DNA of 64,000 nucleotides from Petrolisthes cinctipes (Eukaryota; Arthropoda; Malacostraca; Decapoda; Porcellanidae): positions 5,034,501 through 5,098,500 of the forward strand of contig JAWQEG010000003.1 in NCBI GenBank assembly GCA_033782935.1, given 5' to 3'. The notes under the pieces are model-generated. The model saw nothing but the letters and a program-made list of their open reading frames with translations. It had not been told where the DNA came from and did no database searches. Below are positions 49,876 to 63,247 of this stretch, in pieces. Position 1 is the stretch's first letter. Every line of letters begins with the position of its first letter. The position numbers were made by a program, and so were the translations under genes.

Positions 49876-50189
49876 ATTTTCGGGTGTTTTGGGACTGAAT
49901 TTGAGATATCGACTTTTTGGCACCTAAAAGATCGATTTTTAGCATGTTTTTAGCCTATATTTTGAAAATATTCTAGCACTGTACAGATTGCTTCTGGGAC
50001 CCCAAAATATTGAATTTTCGGGTGTTTTGAGCCTGAATTTGAGATATAAACGGGTACAGAAGATACATGCACATATTGAATTTGGGCACCAAAAATATCG
50101 ATTTTCAGCATGTTTTGGGCCTGAATTTTGAAAATACTCTAACACGGAGTAGGCATGTACAGATCGCTTATGGGACCCCTAAATATCGA

Positions 50190-50327
50190 ATTTTCGGGTG
50201 TTTAGGGCCAGAATTTGAGATATCGACTTTTTGGCACCTAAAAGATCGATTTTTAGCATGTTTTTAGCCTATATTTTGAAAATATTCTAGCACTGTACAG
50301 ATTGCTTCTGGGACCCCAAAATATTGA
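50190..50327 (+). repeat. C2/A recombinant monomer
   Basis: This monomer starts like C2 (gtgtttagggccagaatttg) and changes after gagatat to A-type cgactttttggcacc, tagcatgttttta and aaaatattctagc. Other A monomers have gtgttttgggactg at the same place. The switch falls in the gaatttgagatat block common to all classes, a plausible crossover or conversion point. At 138 bp it has both A-class deletions. Confidence 0.82.
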
Positions 50328-51976
50328 ATTTTCGGGTGTTTTGAGCCTGAATTTGAGATATAAACGGGTACAGAAGATACATGCACATAGTGACTTTGGG
50401 CACCAAAAATATCGATTTTCAGCATGTTTTGGGCCTGAATTTTGAAAATACTCTATTACGGAGTAGGCATGTACAGATCGCTTATGGGACCCCAAAATAT
50501 CGAATTTTCGGGTGTTTTGAGCCTGAATTTGAGATATAAACGGGTACTGAAGATGCATGCACATATCGACTTTTGTGCACCTAAAAGATCGATTTTCAGT
50601 ATGTTTTGAGCATGTATTTTGAAAATACTCAAACACGGAGTAGGCATGTACAGATCGCTTCTGGGACCCCTAAATATCGAATTTTCGGGTGTTTTGGGAC
50701 TGAAATTGAGATATCGAATTTTTGGCACCTAAAAGATCGATTTTTAGCATGTTTTTAGCCTATATTTTGAAAATATTCTAGCACTGTACAGATTGCTTCT
50801 GGGACCCCAAAATATTGAATTTTCGGGTGTTTTGAGCCTGAATTTGAGATATAAACGGGTACAGAAGATACATGCAAATATTGACTTTGGGCAACAAAAA
50901 TATCGATTTTCAGCATGTTTTGGGCCTGAATTTTGAAAATACTCTAACACGGAGTAGGCATGTACAGATCGCTTCTGGGACCCCAAAATATCGAATTTTC
51001 GGGTGTTTAGGGCCAGAATTTGAGATATAAACGGGTACAGAAGATGCATGCACATATCGACTTTTGGGCACCTAAAAGATCGATTTTCAGTATGTTTTGA
51101 GCATATATTTTGAAAATACTCTAACACGGAGTAGGCATGTACAGATCGCTTCTGGGACCCCTAAATATCGAATTTTCGGGTGTTTTGGGACTAAATTTGA
51201 GATATCGACTTTTTGGCACCTAAAAGATCGATTTTTAGCATGTTTTTAGCCTATATTTTGAAAATATTCTAGCACTGTACAGATTGCTTCTGGGACCCCA
51301 AAATATTGAATTTTCGGGTGTTTTGAGCCTGAATTTGAGATATAAACGGGTACAGAAGATACATGCACAAATTGACTTTGGGCATCTAAAATATCGATTT
51401 TCAGCATGTTTTGGGCCTGTATTTTGAAAATACTCTAACACTGAGTAGGCATGTACAGATTGCTTCTGGGACCCCAAAATATTGAATTTTCGGGTGTTTT
51501 GAGCCTGAATTTGAGATATAAACGGGTACTGAAGATGCATGCACATAACGACTTTTGTGCACCTAAAAGATCGATTTTCAGTATGTTTTGAGCATGTATT
51601 TTGAAAATACTATAACACGGAGTAGGCATGTACAGATCGCTTCTGGGACCCCTAAATATCGAATTTTCGGGTGTTTTGGGACTGAATTTGAGATATCGAC
51701 TTTTTGGCACCTAAAAGATCGATTTTTAGCATGTTTTTAGCCTATATTTTGAAAATATTCTAGCACTGTACAGATTGCATCTGGGACCCCAAAATATTGA
51801 ATTTTCGGGTGTTTTGAGCCTGAATTTGAGATATAAACGGGTACAGAAGATACATGCACATATTGACTTTAGGCACCAAAAATATCGATTTTCAGCATGT
51901 TTTGGGCCTGAATTTTGAAAATACTCTAACACGGCGTAGGCATGTACAGATCGCTTCTGGGACCCCTAAATATCGA

Positions 51977-52451
51977 ATTTTCGGGTGTTTTGGGACTGAA
52001 TTTGAGATATCGACTTTTTGGCACCTAAAATGTCGATTTTTAGCATGTTTTTAGCCTATATTTTGAAAATATTCTAGCACTGTGTAGGCATGTATTGAAT
52101 TTTCGGGTGTTTTGAGCCTGAATTTGAGATATAAACGGGTACAGAAGATGCATGCACATATTGACTTTGGGCACCAAAAATATCGATTTTCAGCATGTTT
52201 TGGGCCTGTATTTTGAAAATACTCTAACACGGAGTAGGCATGTACAGATCGCTTCTGGGACCCCAAAATATTGAATTTTCGGGTGTTTTGAGCCTGAATT
52301 TGAGATATAAACGGGTACTGAAGATGCATGCACATATCGACTTTTGTGCACCTAAAAGATCGATTTTCAGTATGTTTTGAGCATGTATTTTGAAAATACT
52401 CTAACACGGAGTAGGCATGTACAGATCGCTTCTGGGACCCCTAAATATCGA
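51977..52451 (+). repeat. 475-bp unit with a 26-bp deletion across the A/B junction
   Basis: The A monomer reads gtgtaggcatgta and jumps to ttgaattttcggg at about 52094, losing 26 bp (cagattgc through aaaata). Both breakpoints are preceded by ta, a 2-bp microhomology. A full 148-bp-A trimer would be 501 bp. The deletion removes the gggacccc landmark from this junction only. Confidence 0.85.
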
Positions 52452-55400
52452 ATTTTCGGGTGTTTTGGGACTGAATTTGAGATATCGACTTTTTGGCACC
52501 TAAAAGATCGATTTTTAGCATGTTTTTAGCCTATATTTTGAAAATATTCTAGCACTGTACAGATTGCTTCTGGGACCCCAAAATATTGAATTTTCGGGTG
52601 TTTTGAGCCTGAATTTGAGATATAAACGGGTACAGAAGATACATGCACATATTGACTTTGGGCATCTAAAATATCGATTTTCATCATGTTTTGGGCCTGT
52701 AATTTGAAAATACTCTAACACGGAGTAGGCATGTACAGATTGCTTCTGGGACCCCAAAATATTGAATTTTCGGGTGTTTTGAGCCTGAATTTGAGATATA
52801 AACGGGTACTGAAGATGCATGCACATATCGACTTTTGTGCACCTAAAAGATTGATTTTCAGTATGTTTTGAGCATGTATTTTGAAAATACTCTAACACGG
52901 AGTAGGCATGTACAGATCGCTTCTGGGACCCCTAAATATCGAATTTTCGGGTGTTTTGGGACTGAATTTGAGATATCGACTTTTTGGCACCTAAAAGATC
53001 GATTTTTAGCATGTTTTTAGCCTATATTTTGAAAATATTCTAGCACTGTACAGATTGCTTCTGGGACCCCAAAATATTGAATTTTCGGGTGTTTTGAGCC
53101 TGAATTTGAGATATAAACGGGTACAGAAGATACATGCACATATTGACTTTGGGCATCTAAAATATCGATTTTCAGCATGTTTTGGGCCTGTATTTTGAAA
53201 ATACTCTAACACTGAGTAGGCATGTACAGATCGCTTCTGGGACCCCAAAATATCGAATTTTCGGGTGTTTTGAGCCTGAATTTGAGATATAAACGGGTAC
53301 AGAAGATGCATGCACATATCGACTTTTGTGCACCTAAAAGATCGATTTTCAGTATGTTTTGAGCATGTATTTTGAAAATACTCTAACACGGAGTAGGCAT
53401 GTACAGATCGCTTCTGGGACCCCTAAATATCGAATTTTCGGGTGTTTTGGGACTAAATTTGAGATATCGACTTTTTGGCACCTAAAAGTTCGATTTTTAG
53501 CATGTTTTTAGCCTATATTTTGAAAATATTCTAGCACTGTACAGATTGCTTCTGGGACCCCAAAATATTGAATTTTCGGGTGTTTTGAGCCTGAATTTGA
53601 GATATAAACGGGTACAGAAAATACATGCACAAATTAACTTTGGGCATCTAAAATATCAATTTTCAGCATGTTTTGGGCCTGTATTTTGAAAATACTCTAA
53701 CACTGAGTAGGCATGTACAGATTGCTTCTGGGACCCCAAAATATTGAATTTTCGGGTGTTTTGAGCCTGAATTTGAGATATAAACGGGTACTGAAGATGC
53801 ATGCACATATCGACTTTTGGGCACCTAAAAGATCGATTTTCAGTATGTTTTTGGCCTGTATTTTGAGAATACTCTAACACGGAGTAGGCATGTACAGATC
53901 GCTTCTGGGACCCCTAAATATCGAATTTTCGGGTGTTTTGGGACTGAATTTGAGATATCGAATTTTTGGCACCTAAAAGATCGATTTTTAGCATGTTTTT
54001 AGCCTATATTTTGAAAATATTCTAGCACTGTACAGATTGCATCTGGGACCCCAAAATATTGAATTTTCGGGTGTTTTGAGCCTGAATTTGAGATATAAAC
54101 GGGTACAGAAGATACATGCACATATTGACTTTAGGCACCAAAAATATCGATTTTCAGCATGTTTTGGACCTGAATTTTGAAAATACTCTAACACGGAGTA
54201 GGCTGTACAGATCGCTTCTGGGACCCCAAAATATCGAATTTTCGGGTGTTTAGGGCCAGAATTTGAGATATAAACGGGTACAGAAGATGCATGCACATAT
54301 CGACTTTTGGGCACCTAAAAGATCGATTTTCAGTATGTTTTTGGCCTGTATTTTGAAAATACTCTAACACGGAGTAGGCATGTACAGATACCTTCTGGGA
54401 CCTCTAAATATCGAATTTTCGGGTGTTTTGGGACTGAATTTGAGATATCGATTTTTTGGCACCTAAAATGTCGATTTTTAGCATGTTTTTAGCCTATATT
54501 TTGAAAATATTCTAGCACTGTGTAGGCATGTACAGATTGCTTCTGGGACCCCAAAATATTGAATTTTCGGGTGTTTTGAGCCTGAATTTGAGATATAAAC
54601 GGGTACAGAAGATGCATGCACATATTGACTTTGGGCACCAAAAATATCGATTTTCAGCATGTTTTGGGCCTGAATTTTGAAAATACTCTAACACGGAGTA
54701 GGCATGTACAGATCGCTTATGGGACCCCAAAATATCGAATTTTCGGGTGTTTAGGGCCAGAATTTGAGATATAAACGGGTACAGAAGATGCATGCACATA
54801 TCGACTTTTGGGCACCTAAAAGATCGATTTTCAGTATGTTTTTGGCCTGTATTTTAAAAATACTCTAACACGGAGTAGGCATGTACAGATACCTTCTGGG
54901 ACCTCTAAATATAGAATTTTCGGGTGTTTTGGGACTGAATTTGAGATATCGATTTTTTGGCACCTAAAATGTCGATTTTTAGCATGTTTTTAGCCTATAT
55001 TTTGAAAATATTCTAGCACTGTGTAGGCATGTACAGATTGCTTCTGGGACCCCAAAATATTGAATTTTCGGGTGTTTTGAGCCTGAATTTGAGATATAAA
55101 CGGGTACAGAAGATACATGCACATATTGACTTTGGGCATCTAAAATATCGATTTTCAGCATGTTTTGGGCCTGTATTTTGAAAATACTCTAACACGGAGT
55201 AGGCATGTACAGATCGCTTCTGGGACCCCAAAATATTGAATTTTCGGGTGTTTTGAGCCTGAATTTGAGATATAAACGGGTACTGAAGATTCATGCACAT
55301 ATCGACTTTTGTGCACCTAAAAGATCGATTTTAAGTATGTTTTGAGCATGTATTTTGAAAATACTCTAACACGGAGTAGGCATGTACAGATCGCTTCTGG

Positions 55401-57871
55401 GACCCCTAAATATCGAATTTTCGGGTGTTTTGGGACTGAATTTGAGATATCGACTTTTTGGCACCTAAAAGATCGATTTTTAGCATGTTTTTAGCCTATA
55501 TTTTGAAAATATTCTAGCACTGTACAGATTGCTTCTGGGACCCCAAAATATTGAATTTTCGGGTGTTTTGAGCCTGAATTTGAGATATAAACGGGTACAG
55601 AAGATACATGCACATATTGACTTTGGGCATCTAAAATATCGATTTTCAGCATGTTTTGGGCCTGTAATTTGAAAATACTCTAACACGGAGTAGGCATGTA
55701 CAGATTGCTTCTGGGACCCCAAAATATTGAATTTTCGGGTGTTTTGAGCCTGAATTTGAGATATAAACGGGTACTGAAGATGCATGCACATATCGACTTT
55801 TGTGCACCTAAAAGATTGATTTTCAGTATGTTTTGAGCATGTATTTTGAAAATACTCTAACACGGAGTAGGCATGTACAGATCGCTTCTGGGACCCCTAA
55901 ATATCGAATTTTCGGGTGTTTTGGGACTGAATTTGAGATATCGACTTTTTGGCACCTAAAAGATCGATTTTTAGCATGTTTTTAGCCTATATTTTGAAAA
56001 TATTCTAGCACTGTACAGATTGCTTCTGGGACCCCAAAATATTGAATTTTCGGGTGTTTTGAGCCTGAATTTGAGATATAAACGGGTACAGAAGATACAT
56101 GCACATATTGACTTTGGGCATCTAAAATATCGATTTTCAGCATGTTTTGGGCCTGTATTTTGAAAATACTCTAACTCTGAGTAGGCATGTACAGATCGCT
56201 TCTGGGACCCCAAAATATCGAATTTTCGGGTGTTTTGAGCCTGAAATTGAGATATAAACGGGTACTGAAGATGCATGCACATATCGACTTTTGTGCACCT
56301 AAAAGATCGATTTTCAGTATGTTTTGAGCATGTATTTTGAAAATACTCTAACACGGAGTAGGCATGTACAGATCGCTTCTGGGACCCCTAAATATCGAAT
56401 TTTCGGGTGTTTTGGGACTGAATTTGAGATATCGACTTTTTTGGCACCTAAAAGATCGATTTTTAGCATGTTTTTAGCCTATATTTTGAAAATATTCTAG
56501 CACTGTACAGATTGCTTCTGGGACCCCAAAATATTGAATTTTCGGGTGTTTTGAGCCTGAATTTGAGATATAAACGGGTACAGAAGATACATGCACATAT
56601 TGACTTTGGGCACCAAAAATATCGATTTTCAGCATGTTTTGGGCCTGAATTTTAAAAATACTCTAACACGGAGTAGGCATGTACAGATCGCTTCTGGGAC
56701 CCCAAAATATCGAATTTTCGGGTGTTTAGGGCCAGAATTTGAGATATAAACGGGTACAGAAGATGCATGCACATATCGACTTTTGGGCACCTAAAAGATC
56801 GATTTTCAGTATGTTTTGAGCATGTATTTTGAAAATACTCTAACACGGAGTAGGCATGTACAGATCGCTTCTGGGACCACTAAATATCGAATTTTCGGGT
56901 GTTTTGGGACTAAATTTGAGATATCGACTTTTTGGCACCTAAAAGTTCGATTTTTAGCATGTTTTTAGCCTATATTTTGAAAATATTCTAGCACTGTACA
57001 GATTGCTTCTGGGACCCCAAAATATTGAATTTTCGGGTGTTTTGAGCCTGAATTTGAGATATAAACGGGTACAGAAGATACATGCACAAATTGACTTTGG
57101 GCATCTAAAATATCAATTTTCAGCATGTTTTGGGCCTGTATTTTGAAAATACTCTAACACTGAGTAGGCATGTACAGATTGCTTCTGGGACCCCAAAATA
57201 TTGAATTTTCGGGTGTTTTAAGCCTGAATTTGAGATATAAACGGGTACTGAAGATGCATGCACATATCGACTTTTGGGCACCTAAAAGATCGATTTTCAG
57301 TATGTTTTTGGCCTGTATTTTGAGAATACTCTAACACGGAGTAGGCATGTACAGATCGCTTCTGGGACCCCTAAATATCGAATTTTCGGGTGTTTTGGGA
57401 CTGAATTTGAGATATCGAATTTTTGGCACCTAAAAGATCGATTTTTAGCATGTTTTTAGCCTATATTTTGAAAATATTCTAGCACTGTACAGATTGCATC
57501 TGGGACCCCAAAATATTGAATTTTCGGGTGTTTTGAGCCTGAATTTGAGATATAAACGGGTACAGAAGATACATGCACATATTGACTTTAGGCACCAAAA
57601 ATATCGATTTTCAGCATGTTTTGGACCTGAATTTTGAAAATACTCTAACACGGAGTAGGCTGTACAGATCGCTTCTGGGACCCCAAAATATCGAATTTTC
57701 GGGTGTTTAGGGCCAGAATTTGAGATATAAACGGGTACAGAAGATGCATGCACATATCGACTTTTGTGCACCTAAAAGATCGATTTTCAGTATGTTTTTG
57801 GCCTGTATTTTGAAAATACTCTAACACGGAGTAGGCATGTACAGATACCTTCTGGGACCTCTAAATATCGA
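52452..57871 (+). repeat. Tandem duplication with offsets of 2965 and 3457 bp
   Basis: Units start at 52452, 52943, 53434, 53925, 54415, 54916, 55417, 55908, 56399, 56891 and 57382; lengths are 491, 491, 491, 490, 501, 501, 491, 491, 492, 491 and 490. 52452-53433 matches 55417-56398 (offset 2965; markers ctgtaatttg and agattgatttt). After an extra 492-bp unit at 56399, 53434-54414 matches 56891-57871 (offset 3457; markers aaagttcgat, atatcaatttt, tattttgagaatac and the 1-bp-shorter gtaggctgtacag). The 492-bp unit owes its length to one extra t (cgacttttttggcacc near 56440). Confidence 0.8.
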
Positions 57872-60856
57872 ATTTTCGGGTGTTTTGGGACTGAATTTGA
57901 GATATCGATTTTTTGGCACCTAAAATGTCGATTTTTAGCATGTTTTTAGCCTATATTTTGAAAATATTCTAGCACTGTGTAGGCATGTACAGATTGCTTC
58001 TGGGACCCCAAAATATTGAATTTTCGGGTGTTTTGAGCCTGAATTTGAGATATAAACGGGTACAGAAGATACATGCACATATTGACTTTGGGCACCAAAA
58101 ATATCGATTTTCAGCATGTTTTGGGCCTGAATTTTGAAAATACTCTAACACGGAGTAGGCATGTACAGATTGCTTCTGGGACCCCAAAATATCGAATTTT
58201 CGGGTGTTTTGAGCCTGAATTTGAGATATAAACGGGTACTGAAGATGCATGCACATATCGACTTTTGTGCACCTAAAAGATCGATTTTCAGTATGTTTTG
58301 AGCATGTATTTTGAAAATACTCTAACACGGAGTAGGCATGTACAGATCGCTTCTGGGACCCCTAAATATCGAATTTTCGGGTGTTTTGGGACTGAATTTG
58401 AGATATCGACTTTTTGGCACCTAAAAGATCGATTTTTAGCATGTTTTTAGCCTATATTTTGAAAATATTCTAGAACTGTACAGATTGCTTCTGGGACCCC
58501 AAAATATTGAATTTTCGGGTGTTTTGAGCCTGAATTTGAGATATAAACGGGTACAGAAGATGCATGCACATATTGACTTTGGGCACCAAAAATATCGATT
58601 TTCAGCATGTTTTGGGCCTGAATTTTGAAAATACTCTAACACGGAGTAGGCATGTACAGATCGCTTATGGGACCCCAAAATATCGAATTTTCGGGTGTTT
58701 AGGGCCAGAATTTGAGATATAAACGGGTACAGAAGATGCATGCACATATCGACTTTTGGGCACCTAAAAGATCGATTTTCAGTATGTTTTTGGCCTGTAT
58801 TTTAAAAATACTCTAACACGGAGTAGGCATGTACAGATACCTTCTGGGACCTCTAAATATAGAATTTTCGGGTGTTTTGGGACTGAATTTGAGATATCGA
58901 TTTTTTGGCACCTAAAATGTCGATTTTTAGCATGTTTTTAGCCTATATTTTGAAAATATTCTAGCACTGTGTAGGCATGTACAGATTGCTTCTGGGACCC
59001 CAAAATATTGAATTTTCGGGTGTTTTGAGCCTGAATTTGAGATATAAACGGGTACAGAAGATACATGCACATATTGACTTTGGGCATCTAAAATATCGAT
59101 TTTCAGCATGTTTTGGGCCTGTATTTTGAAAATACTCTAACACTGAGTAGGCATGTACAGATTGCTTCTGGGACCCCAAAATATTGAATTTTCGGGTGTT
59201 TTCAGCCTGAATTTGAGATATAAACGGGTACTGAAGATGCATGCACATATCGACTTTTGTGCACCTAAAAGATCGATTTTCAGTATGTTTTGAGCATGTA
59301 TTTTGAAAATACTCTAACACGGAGTAGGCATGTACAGATCGCTTCTGGGACCCCTAAATATCGAATTTTCGGGTGTTTTGGGACTGAATTTGAGATATCG
59401 ACTTTTTGGCACCTAAAAGATCGATTTTTAGCATGTTTTTAGCCTATATTTTGAAAATATTTTAGCACTGTGTAGGCATGTACAGATTGCTTCTGGGACC
59501 CCAAAATATTGAATTTTCGGGTGTTTTGAGCCTGAATTTGAGATATAAACGGGTACAGAAGATACATGCACATATTGACTTTGGGCACCAAAAATATCGA
59601 TTTTCAGCATGTTTTGGGCCTGAATTTTGAAAATACTCTAACACGGAGTAGGCATGTACAGATTGCTTCTGGGACCCCAAAATATCGAATTTTCGGGTGT
59701 TTTGAGCCTGAATTTGAGATATAAACGGGTACTGAAGATGCATGCACATATCGACTTTTGTGCACCTAAAAGATCGATTTTCAGTATGTTTTGAGCATGT
59801 ATTTTGAAAATACTCTAACACGGAGTAGGCATGTACAGATCGCTTCTGGGACCCCTAAATATCGAATTTTCGGGTGTTTTGGGACTGAATTTGAGATATC
59901 GACTTTTTGGCACCTAAAAGATCGATTTTTAGCATGTTTTTAGCCTATATTTTGAAAATATTCTAGAACTGTACAGATTGCTTCTGGGACCCCAAAATAT
60001 TGAATTTTCGGGTGTTTTGAGCCTGAATTTGAGATATAAACGGGTACAGAAGATGCATGCACATATTGACTTTGGGCACCAAAAATATCGATTTTCAGCA
60101 TGTTTTGGGCCTGAATTTTGAAAATACTCTAACACGGAGTAGGCATGTACAGATCGCTTATGGGACCCCAAAATATCGAATTTTCGGGTGTTTAGGGCCA
60201 GAATTTGAGATATAAACGGGTACAGAAGATGCATGCACATATCAACTTTTGGGCACCTAAAAGATCGATTTTCAGTATGTTTTTGGCCTGTATTTTAAAA
60301 ATACTCTAACACGGAGTAGGCATGTACAGATACCTTCTGGGACCTCTAAATATAGAATTTTCGGGTGTTTTGGGACTGAATTTGAGATATCGATTTTTTG
60401 GCACCTAAAATGTCGATTTTTAGCATGTTTTTAGCCTATATTTTGAAAATATTCTAGCACTGTGTAGGCATGTACAGATTGCTTCTGGGACCCCAAAATA
60501 TTGAATTTTCGGGTGTTTTGAGCCTGAATTTGAGATATAAACGGGTACAGAAGATACATGCACATATTGACTTTGGGCATCTAAAATATCGATTTTCAGC
60601 ATGTTTTGGGCCTGTATTTTGAAAATACTCTAACCTGAGTAGGCATGTACAGATTGCTTCTGGGACCCCAAAATATTGAATTTTCGTGTGTTTTCAGCCT
60701 GAATTTGAGATATAAACGGGTACTGAAGATGCATGCACATATCGACTTTTGTGCACCTAAAAGATCGATTTTCAGTATGTTTTGAGCATGTATTTTGAAA
60801 ATACTCTAACACGGAGTAGGCATGTACAGATCGCTTCTGGGACCCCTAAATATCGA
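57872..60856 (+). repeat. 1493-bp tandem duplication of three units
   Basis: 57872-59364 (501+491+501) and 59365-60856 (501+491+500) are near-identical. Shared markers are tctagaactgtacag in the middle A, gatgcatgcacatattgac in its B, tattttaaaaatact in its C, aatatagaattt at the next A, and gtgttttcagcctg. The 1-bp difference is a lost a in ctctaacctgag (60627-60638). Similar material is present once, in fused form, at 54415-55416. Confidence 0.83.
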
Positions 60857-61806
60857 ATTTTCGGGTGTTTTGGGACTGAATTTGAGATATCGACTTTTTG
60901 GCACCTAAAAGATCGATTTTTAGCATGTTTTTAGCCTATATTTTGAAAATATTCTAGCACTGTACAGATTGCTTCTGGGACCCCAAAATATTGAATTTTC
61001 GGGTGTTTTGAGCCTGAATTTGAGATATAAACGGGTACAGAAGATACATGCACATATTGACTTTGGGCACCAAAAATATCGATTTTCAGCATGTTTTGGG
61101 CCTGAATTTTGAAAATACTCTAACACGGAGTAGGCATGTACAGATCGCTTCTGGGACCCCAAAATATCGAATTTTCGGGTGTTTTGAGCCTGAATTTGAG
61201 ATATAAACGTGTACTGAAGATGCATGCACATATCGACTTTTGTGCACCTAAAAGATCGATTTTCAGTATGTTTTGAGCATGTATTTTGAAAATACTCTAA
61301 CACGGAGTAGGCATGTACAGATCGCTTCTGGGACCCCTAAATATCGAATTTTTGGGTGTTTTAGGACTGAATTTGAGATATCGACTTTTTGGCACCTAAA
61401 AGATCGATTTTTAGCATGTTTTTAGCCTATATTTTGAAAATATTCTAGCACTGTACAGATTGCTTCTGGGACCCCAAAATATTGAATTTTCGGGTGTTTT
61501 GAGCCTGAATTTGAGATATAAACGGGCACCAAAAATATCGATTTTCAGCATGTTTTGGGCCTGAATTTTGAAAATACTCTAACACGGAGTAGGCATGTAC
61601 AGATCGCTTCTGGGACCCCAAAATATCGAATTTTCGGGTGTTTAGGGCCAGAATTTGAGATATAAACGGGTACAGAAGATGCATGCACATATCGACTTTT
61701 GGGCACCTAAAAGATCGATTTTCAGTATGTTTTGAGCATGTATTTTGAAAATACTCTAACACGGAGTAGGCATGTACAGATCGCTTCTGGGACCCCTAAA
61801 TATCGA
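60857..61806 (+). repeat. 950-bp higher-order repeat, copy 1
   Basis: A 491-bp trimer (60857-61347) is followed by a 459-bp unit (61348-61806) made of A (138), a truncated B (61486-61629, 144 bp) and C2 (177). The truncated B lacks 32 bp: aaacggg joins directly to caccaaaaatatcg. The missing segment is bounded by ggg at both ends, a microhomology deletion. C2 leads to the next A with gggactaaatttg. Confidence 0.87.
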
Positions 61807-62756
61807 ATTTTCGGGTGTTTTGGGACTAAATTTGAGATATCGACTTTTTGGCACCTAAAAGATCGATTTTTAGCATGTTTTTAGCCTATATTTTGAAAAT
61901 ATTCTAGCACTGTACAGATTGCTTCTGGGACCCCAAAATATTGAATTTTCGGGTGTTTTGAGCCTGAATTTGAGATATAAACGGGTACAGAAGATACATG
62001 CACATATTGACTTTGGGCACCAAAAATATCGATTTTCAGCATGTTTTGGGCCTGAATTTTGAAAATACTCTAACACGGAGTAGGCATGTACAGATCGCTT
62101 CTGGGACCCCAAAATATCGAATTTTCGGGTGTTTTGAGCCTGAATTTGAGATATAAACGGGTACTGAAGATGCATGCACATATCGACTTTTGTGCACCTA
62201 AAAGATCGATTTTCAGTATGTTTTGAGCATGTATTTTGAAAATACTCTAACACGGAGTAGGCATGTACAGATCGCTTCTGGGACCCCTAAATATCGAATT
62301 TTTGGGTGTTTTGGGACTGAATTTGAGATATCGACTTTTTGGCACCTAAAAGATCGATTTTTAGCATGTTTTTAGCCTATATTTTGAAAATATTCTAGCA
62401 CTGTACAGATTGCTTCTGGGACCCCAAAATATTGAATTTTCGGGTGTTTTGAGCCTGAATTTGAGATATAAACGGGCACCAAATATATCGATTTTCAGCA
62501 TGTTTTGGGCCTGAATTTTGAAAATACTCTAACACGGAGTAGGCATGTACAGATCGCTTCTGGGACCCCAAAATATCGAATTTTCGGGTGTTTAGGGCCA
62601 GAATTTGAGATATAAACGGGTACAGAAGATGCATGCACATATCGACTTTTGGGCACCTAAAAGATCGATTTTCAGTATGTTTTGAGCATGTATTTTGAAA
62701 ATACTCTAACACGTAGTAGGCATGTACAGATCGCTTCTGGGACCCCTAAATATCGA
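61807..62756 (+). repeat. 950-bp higher-order repeat, copy 2
   Basis: 491-bp trimer 61807-62297 and 459-bp unit 62298-62756, with the same 32-bp-deleted B (62436-62579). The junction aaacgggcacc is identical to copy 1, so the deletion occurred once and was then duplicated with its neighbour. Differences noted: caccaaatatatcg, and cgtagtagg near 62713. Confidence 0.87.
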
Positions 62757-63247
62757 ATTTTCGGGTGTTTTGGGACTAAATTTGAGATATCGACTTTTTG
62801 GCACCTAAAAGATCGATTTTTAGCATGTTTTTAGCCTATATTTTGAAAATATTCTAGCACTGTACAGATTGCTTCTGGGACCCCAAAATATTGAATTTTC
62901 GGGTGTTTTGAGCCTGAATTTGAGATATAAACGGGTACAGAAGATACATGCACATATTGACTTTGGGCACCAAAAATATCGATTTTCAGCATGTTTTGGG
63001 CCTGAATTTTGAAAATACTCTAACACGGAGTAGGCATGTACAGATCGCTTCTGGGACCCCAAAATATTGAATTTTCGGGTGTTTTGAGCCTGAATTTGAG
63101 ATATAAACGGGTACTGAAGATGCATGCACATATCGACTTTTGTGCACCTAAAAGATCGATTTTCAGTATGTTTTGAGCATGTATTTTGAAAATACTCTAA
63201 CACGGAGTAGGCATGTACAGATCGCTTCTGGGACCCCTAAATATCGA
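62757..63247 (+). repeat. 950-bp higher-order repeat, partial third copy
   Basis: The 491-bp trimer of the 950-bp block begins again with gggactaaatttg in A, but its 459-bp partner is absent; a 668-bp tetramer follows instead. Its second junction reads tattgaattt where copies 1 and 2 have tatcgaattt. Confidence 0.8.

Larger units (their letters stand above)
49876..52451 (+). repeat. Boundary segment with recombinant and deleted units
   Basis: Units start at 49876 (314, A+B), 50190 (491), 50681 (491), 51172 (491), 51663 (314, A+B) and 51977 (475). The segment has one recombinant A and one unit with a 26-bp deletion, and shows more private substitutions than its neighbours (ctctattacgg near 50452, tgaaattgag near 50701, gcaaatattg near 50875). 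It separates the 4293-bp super-repeat from the 3457-bp duplication downstream. Confidence 0.72.
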
